Origin: Aphanomyces cochlioides
Lineage: Eukaryota > Oomycota > Saprolegniomycetes > Saprolegniales > Verrucalvaceae
Assembly: GCA_019828595.1 (NCBI GenBank)
Contig: JAHQRK010000014.1
Coordinates: forward strand, 1,240,001 to 1,304,000
Direction of reading: 5' to 3'
Length of the DNA stretch: 64,000 nt
Shown here one piece after another: positions 35,334 to 46,000 of this stretch (position 1 is its first letter; the number at the start of each line of letters is the position of its first letter). Both the position numbers and the translations under genes were made by a program. Under the pieces are notes generated by a model. It saw only the letters and a list, made by a program, of their open reading frames with translations, was not told the DNA's origin and searched no databases.

Positions 35334-37024
35334 CGCACTGTTTTTGAACGGCATGCCGCACAAATTTAGTTCAGCACCCCTCGAGGGCCGTTCAATTTGA
35401 TTTTACTCTTCAATTTTATACGCTTGTGATGAACCAATTATCATTTTAAGAAGGTATATAATTTCAAAAAGGATGATAACTTTAGATCGTATCCATGATG
35501 GAGAGCAAGCTAAACTTAGCCTAACCAACAGCTAACTCAATGTAAACTCATTCCAAAAGAGACCAAAGCGCCAAGCAATTCCTTTCCAAACAAAACTGAA
35601 TGCTATAGAACACGCCATTCGGCACAGCAACAAGAGTGCTGCAAAGAAATTCAAAGTAGCACGTTCATGCATTCAAGCATGGCGAAAAGATGCCGACAAA
35701 TTACGCGAACAAGCTCTCGGAAAACCTGGCGGGAAGAGACTCAGTGGTGCTGGAAGGATCTTGACCAGCGAAGAACATGACTCCATCATCTTCGAAAGAT
35801 TCTTGTTTGAGCGATCCGAGCACTATCGAGTTACGCGCCAAATGATTTGCCTCTGGGGTGAACAGCTCAGTCAAGAGCTTGAGTTGCCGCTGCAATGTTC
35901 ACAGCGATGGCTACAAAGTTTTCTGAAGCGACATGATCTAGTTCTACGGAAAGGCACAAGAACCCGATTCTCTCAACCGAGCAAATCATTGAAAGAGGAG
36001 TCATGTTTGTCACCATGTTCCGCGAAACTGTCGATCGATTTTCCGTGCCCCCTTCCAATATCTACAATTTTGACGAGACAGCAGTCGTTTTCGATCATAC
36101 AAATCAGACGACGATTGCCCCACGTAGCGCTCGTGATGTTCCGATCAAGTCGTTCTGTCTTGAAAAGACAAGAATCACGGCTGTCTTGACTGCAAATGCA
36201 CTTGGAAGACAGAGAAACACATGTCTTTTGGTACGTTCTGCGGCCTCCAATGACAAACCTACTCTTGTGGATATGAATGGCATGGTTATTTGTACAACCA
36301 AGAATGCTTGGATGAACTCGGAGACTTTTATCAAGTTTATCGACTATGAGTTTGCTTTCCATCCTAGACCTCTCCTTCTTATTTTCGACAGCGCTCGATC
36401 ACACATCAGCCGCCTTGTCAAGTCATACTTGCATGAACATTCCATTTTGTTTCTTGTGATCCCTGGTGGCATGACTTCGTTCTGCTAGCCTGCCGACGTT
36501 GGATGGTTCAAAACATTGAAGCTAAGTTTGCAACAAGAAATTGACAACTGGAAGAGACATGGACCTTTTGAGCAAACAAGTGGCAATCGCGTCAAGCCAT
36601 CTCCTATTGAAATCTATGGTGAATGGGTAAAACGAGCCTGGAAGAACGTCAGTACACAAACCATTGTGAAAAGCTTTGTGCGATGTGTCACTGGGAGTGA
36701 CTTTGAACTTGGTTTGTCTAAGCATGAGCAATATGGTGCTCTGTTCATGCGTCGATTGCAAGGTGTCATTGATGAAGAAGAGACGAAAAGTGACTTTGAA
36801 GTAGAGGTCGAAGCCAATTCTGACGACGAGATAGCGGCGATCAATGGTTTGATTGAGGACTTCGATGACTTTCTCGTGGTGGATGACGCCTGTTCGATGC
36901 TACTCTAGAAATTCCTATGACAGTTTATGGTCCATATATATATAATTCTACAGTTATTATATTATGCAGGGCGTTGTCCAAACGGTGCCGCTCTATTCAG
37001 TGGGTGCTGTTCAAAAACAGTGTG
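35334..37024 (+). mobile_element. Pogo-type element with TIRs and TA duplication
   Basis: The left end CGCACTGTTTTTGAACGGCA (35334-35353) and the reverse complement of the right end, CACACTGTTTTTGAACAGCA (37005-37024), agree at 18 of 20 bases. Both are flanked by TA (35332-35333 and 37025-37026). Inside is a broken transposase. Size, TA target and the CENP-B/DDE gene fit the pogo group of Tc1/mariner. Confidence 0.8.
35560..36908 (+). pseudogene. Pogo-like DDE transposase, inactivated
   Basis: From 35560 the frame reads as a psq/HTH domain (AIEHAIRHSNKSAAKKFKVA, SCIQAWRKDADKL). A CENP-B-type HTH follows (LFERSEHYRVTRQMICLWGE, SQRWLQSFLKRHDL). Near 35970 a one-base frame change leads to the DDE domain: NIYNFDETAVVF (first Asp), LLLIFDSARSHISRL (second Asp), then SFC*PADVGWFKTLK, where TAG at 36487-36489 replaces the usual Gln. 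The rest stays open to an acidic C-terminus and TAG at 36906. No ATG is in frame at the 5' end. Two clear lesions make it non-functional, yet the rest is well kept, so loss was recent. Confidence 0.8.
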
Positions 37025-37026
37025 TA

Positions 37027-37781
37027 TCTGCAAAATATCATGAACGCATGGTACCTATTGAAGTCCAATTCTATGGGGACTACTCAGACCTCTTCCAAGT
37101 AAATTCGAAAACACGACTTGACCAATCAAAACCATTTAAGTCGTGTTTTGGAGTTGCGTTTTTCAAAACGCGATGACGAGTCGCGTTTTGTCGTGTTTTG
37201 TGTTTTGTGCCTGTGTGGCCAATCAAAACAAGCCGTCCTACAACACCAAAGTGATGACAGAAACACAATGAAAACGCGATGGATTTACTTGGGAACGGAA
37301 TTTGTTTCAAAACACGACGGTACCGGAAGAGGCTCTAAGAGCCTCTTCCTTAGAGCTGGCTTTGTATTAGCTCATTATACTTTTTTCCTTCAACACTTAC
37401 ATGTGCTAGAGTAACACTAAAGCAGGACAACCTTAACTTCTATGTGAGTTGTGCATGCAAATTTGAGGATATAATGAGTGGGCAAATCTTTAAAGTCACA
37501 TTAGGACCACATAGAGGCATTCCACAAACAATGGTGTGCTCGGCACCACAGTTGGCGACTAAAACTTTCTAGCTCCTGTGCGTGTTGTAGAATTATTTTT
37601 ACATACGCCATTTCTCATCAACCTTTCATGCTGGTGTGCACTCACGTGCTTTATTCGTACGAAATATCTATTAGATAGAAGCCACCCCTCGAAAAAATCC
37701 TTGTAGTGTTTCCACTTTTGCAAGAGGAAGAAAACCCCATTCTCGGTATTGCCTTCACTTTTGTAATTTACTGCCATACCG
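37027..37781. other. Intergenic with two short hairpins
   Basis: No gene. AAAACACGACTT (37108-37119) pairs with 37138-37149, and CGTGTTTT words recur to about 37315. GGAAGAGGCTC-TAA-GAGCCTCTTCC (37325-37349) is a perfect hairpin. CCTCTTCC also lies at 37089, so 37089-37349 may be a small degenerate element. Confidence 0.5.
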
Positions 37782-38280
37782 TATCGGTCATATTATCTCA
37801 CCACGAAATTTCGGCCTGGTGAGTGAACGAATGGCTCGGCTCTGGTGAACCATTTTGAACGATCCTCCATGCCAATTCTCAAGAAGCCTAGACATACGTT
37901 TACTTGCAGCCACATAGCGTGCATGTGTGATGGCTCTGTGGCTGTAAGTAGACTTTGCAATGCACCACTATGCATTGACATGAATCCCATAACCTGCTTA
38001 CAACATCAGTCTTTTGATGTATCTGTTGCTATAAACTGATTGTATAGTTCATGTCAAAGCTCTCGCGTTCGAATTGACATACGTCTAGACTCCATTTAGT
38101 ATTGACATGAATTGGAAAGTCTGTGTACAGCAACAGAATCACCAAGAGACTGCTGCTGTACACAGGTTTTGAGATTCATGTCAATGCTCAGTCATGCTGT
38201 GGCATACGGTCTGCGTACAGCCACCAAGCCATGAAACATGCAGGCTCTGTGGTTGCAAGCAGCGGTATTGACATTATCCT

Positions 38281-38563
38281 ATCATGGCAAGAGAAGAGCA
38301 ATCCGTCGAACCTGTGGAGCCGTCCTCACGAGAAGCCATGGGAAGCAGAGCATGACTCCGTGATGGAAAAGTGGACAAGAATCGCCGAGGAGCTCAATCG
38401 GCAATATTTCCATGATAAAGATAAACTCACTGATTTTACCATTACATCGTTCGAGAACACAACTCACAAGAGATATGAACTCAGCATCGCTCATGGGGAC
38501 GGCGCTCATGCTGGAATGAATGGATCACATTATCTGGTCATCACTACATCCGGAATCCTCTAA
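38281..38563 (+). pseudogene. Fragment of a SANT-like transposon protein
   Basis: The frame includes KPWEAEHDSVMEKWTRIAEE followed by LNRQYFHDKDKLTDFTITSF. This resembles the Myb/SANT-like start of oomycete transposon accessory proteins: a conserved P-W, then a helix with W-x-x-I/V-A. There is no ATG context, and the frame ends at TAA 38561. It is carried inside the 45-nt-TIR element. Assignment is from motif memory only. Confidence 0.35.
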
Positions 38564-38812
38564 TATTTTGTGCTCGAAAAACAAATGAATTTTTGTTTGG
38601 GATTGAATCAAAAACTTGAAAATCTCTTCGAAAAATCTCGTTTTACAAATTTCAGGTTCAGTTTTAGAGCAAAATCGAAACCAAAATTTTGGTTCTTCGA
38701 AAACTCTCTAATGAATGAGATCTATGCGTTTACTTGTGCGTGTGAAGTAAGAAAGAGCAATCAATGGCAGTTGGAGGTTGAACAATCAGATATTTTAAAA
38801 TTTTTACCAAAA

Positions 38813-38860
38813 ACGGCTTCAGCGGGACTCGAACCCGCAACCTGTGGGTTCGTCGGTTAA
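38813..38860 (-). other. tRNA-like 3' half (T arm) with Pol III-type terminator
   Basis: On the minus strand, GCGGGTTCGAGTCCCGC (38838-38822) forms a perfect 5-bp T stem with a normal TTCGAGT loop and B box. It is followed by TGAAGCCG and a TTTTT run. The upstream part (GACGAACCCACAGG) does not form a proper anticodon stem, and no matching 5' acceptor strand is evident. It is therefore a decayed tRNA or a tRNA-derived (SINE-like) fragment, not a working gene. Confidence 0.5.
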
Positions 38861-39107
38861 TTGAGTATATTACCTAGGTTATAGTGGATATGAGCTACTT
38901 TTAACTCAGCTGGACCAGGTCTAACGGCTTTGTCTTGATAGTTCTACCTTTTCGGTAGTACAGCTGTACAGCGATTCGACACGTTTTTACAGAACGGCAA
39001 CATTAAACTGACACTTTCATTCCGGTAACCGTTTCCGGACAATCCTTCTCTTGTGAGTTCGAGGCGCACTTAAGTTTCCCGATCATATACATCCCATTAA
39101 ATACCGT

Positions 39108-39149
39108 GCTTTCGGACAGGGCTGTGAACCCACAGCCCTGTCCGAAAGC
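39108..39149. repeat. Perfect 19-bp hairpin
   Basis: GCTTTCGGACAGGGCTGTG (39108-39126) is exactly inverted at 39131-39149 with a 4-nt loop. It lies near the right end of the 45-nt-TIR element. Confidence 0.9.
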
Positions 39150-39329
39150 CAAACGTATTGGACAAGGAAGACAATCGAAATATTGGCTTGATAAGATATA
39201 TGGTTATATTATTAGTCAATATCTAGGTCAAAATAGATCACCATTGGATAATATTCGCTTAAAATATCTCTAAGGTTGTCACTCACCAGGCCGAAATTTC
39301 GTGGTGAGATAATATGACCGATAAGGTAA

Positions 39330-39640
39330 GTCAAAGAGGGGAAGTGATAAAGGCACCACCCCAGGAGGTTAGCGGCACCACTCCAGTACTTAAATAAGGA
39401 AATGTTTAGGGTAAATCTCCTCAGGGTATGCCCGTGCCAGCTGAAACTGCGCCGCCAAGCAGCTCCTGAGCCTGGCACGTCCTTCGCCACGGCAGAGCAT
39501 GTATGTCTACCCTGTTCAACTGCAACGCACTCTTGTTTAGGCTCCTAGCCACACAAAAGCAACATATGTTTCTTATTTAAGTACCGGGGTGGTGCCGCTA
39601 ACCTCCTGGGGTGGTGCCTTTATCCGTCCCCGTCAAAGAG
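39330..39640. mobile_element. 293-bp element with 9-bp target duplication (MULE-like MITE)
   Basis: GTCAAAGAG is repeated at 39330-39338 and 39632-39640. Between them the ends are inverted: GATAAAGGCACCACCCCAGG near the left end and its complement near the right, with similarity continuing about 50 bases inward to TACTTAAATAAG. Nine-base duplications are typical of Mutator-like elements. The interior is non-coding. Confidence 0.8.
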
Positions 39641-40122
39641 ATACTACAGTGTACAGCTGTAATGACTAAACTGCGCTTAAGCCGCGCAGAAGACAAATAC
39701 TGAAGCAAATACAAAGTGATACGTCACACGCGGGATTGTCACATACACGTATGAGATTAACGTGTATTGGATAATGTATAGGTGATCTGTACTACAATTG
39801 TATTCTGCGCAACCAATCAAATAAGAGACTTTGAGCAACAACCACAACGTGTTTGGATTCGAAGAAGTCAAGCTGGAAGGCATGGTTCTGTGGCAGCGAC
39901 GCGGCCAAGAGCAACAAAGCAAGTATGATGTATTACATTCTACTATTATATCTTACTCCTCGCTATGTAATAGTGTCCTCCTTACGCGTACGATTGCCGG
40001 AACGAAGCCAGTGTGTTTTCTCTGGCGCCGTTGTTGATGGGACGAAGCTGGTTTGTGCGTCGTGATGTACTTTAATACATCAATCTCGACGCTGGTAGCT
40101 GTTTCTCTCCACTCTTCGAGCT
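39641..40122. other. Intergenic, no gene seen
   Basis: Short frames only. This is probably the 3' flank of recombinase element 2, which lies on the other strand. Confidence 0.4.
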
Positions 40123-42119
40123 CTAGTGCATCTGGTTTTCGTCCGCCAAAGATTGAATCAAGCTGGCGCAGCTTTGGCTCAAATTTTGCAGCGACTTGTT
40201 GTTTTTCTCATGAGGTATCATATCTAATCGATCACCAACGTACTGATATAACAAAGACGACAAACGTAGACCAGCAAGAGATTGTAGTCGAAGTGGCCAT
40301 CGTCGCAGTTGTTGAAACTCGACAGATCTGTGAGTAGGTAATTGTGATAAACTTTGAATTGAGATTTCTAAGTTTGATGGTATGTTCGGAGACATGTTAG
40401 CTTGATGCAAATGATTCGATACGAATGAGCGGATATCATTGATGGAAGAAACAAGATTAACCATTTCGCCTCGCATATCCTGTATTTCACGCATGATACA
40501 TCGATATCCTTCAACCAGAGTTTTGAGAGTATCACCAAAGGTATTGGCCCCAACAAAATTCGCAGACAACTGACTTTCTGTGAGATTGTTTTGAATCATT
40601 GAGACTGGGAAATGGGTAAGATTGTCCATGATGAACGATGAGCGGATTCTTTGACCATATCGAAGTAGTTTATCAAGGACGTGGTCATCACGTTGAATTG
40701 AAAAGGCTCGCCGACCAGCCGATATCAGCGTACTGTGAAGCATATGATCTTTACAAGCGACAATTGTTTCCTTCAAGTACATCAACAGAGTCGCTGTTAA
40801 GGATTCAGCAAAAGACCGTTTGCGTAGCCGGCTCATAGACGATTCGAATAGCAAATCAACCAACTCATGGACCATGGATTTGTCCGAGGCGTTTGTTGTA
40901 ATGCATTTGATAGAGGGCGGATGTACGAACAAATTTGGATCCCTCCAACCACTGAGGGCACGACCAACCTTTTGATCTGATTGACTTGTCTCACAAATAT
41001 ACTCCATGATTGTTGCAAAGCTGTCGAGATTCCACTTCCCACGATGTGCTATATCAGCCAAATTAAGGTGTTGATTACTTGCAGCAGCAATTGCAGAGCC
41101 ACGACAACCCGAATGAGATATCACATGAGGCGTGAGCTCATATTCATCTGAAATTTCATACAAACCTAGTCTTAATGTATATTAAAGTGGACACTGCTCA
41201 TCTGTACCTTAATAACACGATTGATATACGCAGCAACCTTCAACTCTGAAGCATCGTGGGTTGAGATTTGGGAAAATACTCTATCTGATGCCTCAAACGG
41301 ATCGTAAACTATCTGAGTCCCAAGACGGTGGAGAAGATCCTGTTGCCACAATAATGCAGAGGGAAAAATAGAAAGGGCTTGTTGACGGGACACTTTACGT
41401 CGAGTAATGTCGCTGAGCACAAAACCATCCATCCATTGAATATCGTTGTAGGTGATTCCACCAATATCGGACGCTCTACCAATTGCCACCCACTGTGCAT
41501 TCAACAGTGTACGGTCTTTTGAAGACTTCAGGTCATTTTTTGGAATAGCCTTTGACCGATCAGCTTCAAATCACCATATGACATTGGAGGTGCATGCTCC
41601 TTTAGTTTAGTACCATCTACACGTATTGTGTAACAAGTTGCTACATGTAGACTGTTTACCTTTTATGCATGAAAGCAGATATGCTTGGGTGCCTCGCTTT
41701 CGAGTTTCTTTATACCAATGCGGGTCAGCTTTAAATATTTGTACATTGTGGATTTGTTCAAGTTGACGGCGAATGGAACTTAGGTAGTTCATTGAGGTCT
41801 GCCAGCCAATGTTTTGACTTTTTACCATGAAATCACAAAAGGTGCCGATGTGAACACATGATATTTTTTGGAGTATTTCATCGTGGATAGACGAAACGGG
41901 GCCTACATTTTCACGATAGAATGAAAGGAATAGAGCACATGCGGATTTGTCCTGTGATTTTGTCGACTGCCCGTTCAAATCTTCATTGATATCGTGCAGG
42001 TCCGATATCCCAGTAGCCAATGAGTCGAGATCATCGCCTCCCGACGCGCTTGCTCCTGTTTTATGCTTCTTGGTGGTCCGACGGCGCTTTGACGATGGCT
42101 GCTGATTTCCCCTGTTCAT
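40123..42119 (-). pseudogene. Tyrosine recombinase element 2, broken, catalytic Arg changed
   Basis: The first ATG at 42119 starts a basic N-terminus and a SAM-like domain (FLSFYRENVGPVSSIHDEIL ... NYLSSIRRQLEQIHN), ending at a stop at 41607. MSYGDLKLIGQRLFQK then shifts frame in a run of six A residues (about 41533-41540) into NAQWVAIGRASDIGGITYND. A further break at about 41170 leads to the C-terminal frame (41163-40123). There SHSGCRGSAIAAAS should carry the H-x-x-R box, but the +3 position is Cys (TGT) and not Arg. IAHRGKW and SFATIMEYI follow, with the likely Tyr. The family resembles oomycete Crypton/YR elements and differs in sequence from element 1. Confidence 0.7.
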
Positions 42120-43061
42120 CCAAGATTCCAAAATGTGTTGTGCATGCGACTTCTTAAATCAACAGACCTGATTGGTCAACATTACTTCCATTTGAATCAA
42201 TTCATAACTGGAGCGGAGGTTAGGCACATACACTACTGTAATCGTTGCCTGAATGTCGTTGTGCATACAAGTAATCAGAACAAACAACTATCGCCCACTG
42301 TTAGTCACAGGCGGTTGCTGTTCGTATCATTGTAAGGTCAAGTCGTCCAAGTTTTCTTGACAGCCACTCGATCTTGTATTGCCTTTGAAGAAAATTCCCT
42401 CGAGGAGTACACTGGAATGGTGGTGGAGACTATCATGTTCTTCTCAAACGAGTTTTATTTCATTGACTCATCGAATGAGAGTTCACTGCCTACCGTATTT
42501 CCCGTAAGGTTGCCACGAATGATTTTCGAAAATGGTGACAAGTCCAAAGGAAATCAGATATCAAAACGAGGTACATTTGTTTGGGTAAAAATTAGACTTA
42601 TTTACCAATCATATTATTATCATGAACACCTCGCAGTCGTATGTCGACTTTACGAGTGGCTGACTCCAGTTTGGGAGAATAAAAACCTGCAACGCTCATT
42701 TGGGTCCAGGTTTGCCGACTGCAACGCATGAACACGACAAATTTATGGCCCTGGTATCAAATTGAGCCATTGCATTTCTTCCAATAAGATCTGACTGGTG
42801 ACAACTCAAGGGGAACTCCAAAAAATTTCATCAGATTGTATTATAAATGTATACTATAAGTTTGTATGAATCATTTAAATAATTATATCAGTGGTGACAA
42901 CTCAATGGGAAAAAATAGTGGTGACAACCTTACAGGAAATACGGTAGTCCTATTGTACCCAGCCCCATCAAGGCACCCATAACCCAACTTCAATCTTTAT
43001 GTCGTGTGTCACACACTGCTGCACCCAGGAGTATCAATGAACATTTTCGAAATTGCCCGAA
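42120..43061. other. Intergenic with a repeated GTGGTGACAAC word
   Basis: No gene seen. (G/C)TGGTGACAACTCAA occurs at 42795, 42891 and (ending CCTTA) 42918, in AT-rich DNA 130-270 bp upstream of gene D. It may be a promoter repeat or the remains of a small element. Confidence 0.45.
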
Positions 43062-46000
43062 ATGGCTGAAGACAAATGGCTCAAGCTGAAGAGCATGTTT
43101 GGCAGCTTAGACGGATTGGGTCAAGAGAAGACCATCGAGATGTTCGACAACGAGGAAAAGACGACAGGTGACGACGAGGATGATGAAGAAAGCGAAGACG
43201 CCATGAAGTCTTTTTTCGATCTGTTCAATGAAAGAAAATTCCTCAGGATTCAAAAGCGACTTGAGAATATCTCGGATGAAGAACTGGCTGCCATTGATCC
43301 AGTACAGTTGACATGGCGGCGGCAAAACTCAGTGACTTGTAGGCTGGCTTGACAATACTTGATTACGCTGCAATTTCCAAAAACTTGGACTTAGTTGCAA
43401 GGATTATTGAGCAGACCAACTACAAGATCATCCCTAATGTTCATTTCATCAGTATTATGGATTGACCAGGCTGACAAATCTCCATAGTACCTTTGCTCAC
43501 CCCTCTTACAAGCAACGAAACACATGGCCGTTGATATTGTTGAGTTCTTCATCAAGGCTTTTCATTCGTCGTTGGACTTTATCTTCGTTGATTCTGTAAA
43601 TCAGTCTCTAAGTACGTCATCCATTCCAACAAGTTCATGCTGTAGGAAGGTGACACATGCTTGAATATTGCCGCGCGGAACTCGTGCAATCAAATTGTTG
43701 AATTGCTCCTCAAGGCAGGAGCTGATCCGAATGTGGAAAATAATGTATAAGCCTGTCTTCTTGAATTTGCAGAGCTGAATTGTCCTTGTAGACTGGACAA
43801 ACACCACTTACATCAGCCGTTATTGGCTGGAACGTTCGTGGAGTGGAGATACTTCTGAATTCCGGCGCAGAGATCGATCATCGTTGTCATGTACTTGGAA
43901 CTAAAATTATTCATGTTCAATCTGTCTGAGTAGGAAGGAAAAACGGCTCTATACGTCGCTTCGTCGCAAGGATTTGAGGATGCTATCACAGCTTTACTCA
44001 AGGCGGGGGCCGAGATCGACATCAAAGACACCTCTGTAAGTCACGTGGAAACCAACACAATACTTACATCCCATCTAGGTTGAAAGATATATCGTTCAAG
44101 TTGCCAAGTACCCCGGGATTCAGAAAAAGCTTCAAACTGAGCGTATATCTCGTGCTTTGTACCCTGTTCATACCATGGTTCGCCAAGGAAATTTGAAAGC
44201 TCTTCAGAATTGGTTCAGTTCAGAGGCAGTGAAAGGACCGGGTCTGTTTCAAATCTGGCGTGGCCATTTCTTGAGTGAAGGGCAAGAATTTGAAATAAAG
44301 ATGCCGATCAAACTGTGTCGAGAAGCTCCGACGCGTACATATCAGTGCACTGGTATTTTTGAGGACGAAGGCGGTGTGTATCAAGTAAATGGGGAGTGGG
44401 GAGATAAAGCTCTCAACGTCATGAAATCATATACAAACAGCGAAAAGACTATTGAATTCAAGGGATTTGTCAACATGGAAGCGGCTGAGTGGAAAGGCAC
44501 TTGCACAAGTAGCGATGGGTCAACCAACGGTGAATTTCTCTTCAAAGTTCCATTATTTGCTTGTTCCAAATGTCAATCCAAAATACCAGAAGATGGCATT
44601 GTCTGCTTCACCTGTAGCGCCTTGGAAGCACATCGGTGGAATGGCCAGTATCAAGACGAAGACGAGTGGTTTGGACTTTCCCTGTGTGTGGAAGTCATCG
44701 AAGATGTGGCTGCGAATTTATACCGGCTAAATGGCTCTGGTCATGGCAACAATGGTGAAGTATACAAGTTGAGTGGCATTTGGAAGGATGGTCGTATCGT
44801 TGCTGCCAAGCATTACACATCGGGCACTGAAATGTATGAGGGCAATTTTGACCAAGAAACAAAAGTATGGAGCGGTGAATTAATCAACTCAAGGGGTAGC
44901 ACATTTCCATTTCATTTTGTTATTGATATGTGGCCATGTACGGAATGTGGAGTGGACGTGCCCAACGAGAATGCTAAATGTTTCAATTGCCAGAAAGGCA
45001 ACAATTACAATTGGAAAGGTGAAACTTGCCAAGATGGCGAGTGGAAAGCTACAGGCTTATTCATCGTTGTGACTCGTGATGCAGACCATGGATGCTACCG
45101 CTTGGTAGGTGAAGGCACAGATGATATCGATTCGTTTGATGCATTTGGTACCTGGGAAGGAAATGATATCAAGATGACCAAGGTTTATGCTCACCACTTG
45201 AGTGAATTCAAGGGTACATTTGACAAAGATACAAAAGTATGGTCTGGCACATGGACTGTTTTGGAAGAAGCGACTGGTGAATTCCGAATTACTATTCCGT
45301 CGTATGCCTGCTACAAATGTGAAGGCCTTGTGCCTGTTCAAAACGAACTGTGCTTAAATTGCTCTGTTGACGTCCCGGAGTGGAATCCCCTTAATGGAAG
45401 TCTTCTTCGAGCTTGGGTTGGTCAATGCCGCTTAGAGACGGGTGATTGGACTGATGATGAATTTTGTGTGAATGTACTCCGTGATTTGGCCACCGATTCG
45501 TATCGCTTTGCTGGCTTTGACAAGGATGGAGCAGGGTATTTTGCGTCGAGCGGGGTTTGGAAAGACGACAGTATTCATATGGAACGAATCTACCCCGATA
45601 TGAAAGCAGTCATGGACGGTAAGTATGACCCCGTCAAATCAGAATGGTCTGGACCCAATATCCTTGAGTATGACAGTGGATACAAGAACAATGGAAAAAT
45701 GCGTTATACGGTTCCAATGTGGCCATGCGTACAGTGTTCGAAATTAGTTCCAATTGAAGACGCTCTCTGCTTTACTTGTGACAAAACTCCTCGTGACTCG
45801 GTCCAGCCGCTGAACTTACCCTTTGAAGTTGAATCGATTCGCAGTCAAATCAAGGCGCGCATCCATATTTCACAAATCCTCAATGAAAGGGATCGAGTAA
45901 GACGCTGATATCGTGGCGTATGATCAATCATAACTTTGCTGTAGAATGGTCGAACCGTTCTCATGTACGCCGCTGAAAATGCTCATTTGAATATTTTGGA

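Larger units (their letters stand above)
37782..39323. mobile_element. 1.5-kb element with perfect 45-nt TIRs
   Basis: 37782-37826 and 39279-39323 are exact inverted copies, beginning TATCGGTCATATTATCTCAC. The outer TA on both sides may be the target duplication, giving an element of 37784-39321. The perfect arms imply a young insertion. The interior holds no transposase but has a fragment of a SANT-like transposon protein (about 38281-38563), a tRNA-like 3' end (38813-38860, minus) and a strong hairpin (39108-39149). Confidence 0.8.

Noticed and set aside
38890..38930. TTAACTCAGCTGG as D arm of a plus-strand tRNA
   Set aside because: No matching acceptor or T arm follows on the plus strand; the only good T arm nearby is on the minus strand.
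39055..39070. GAGTTCGAGGC as a second tRNA B box
   Set aside because: No stem around it and no A box at a proper distance.
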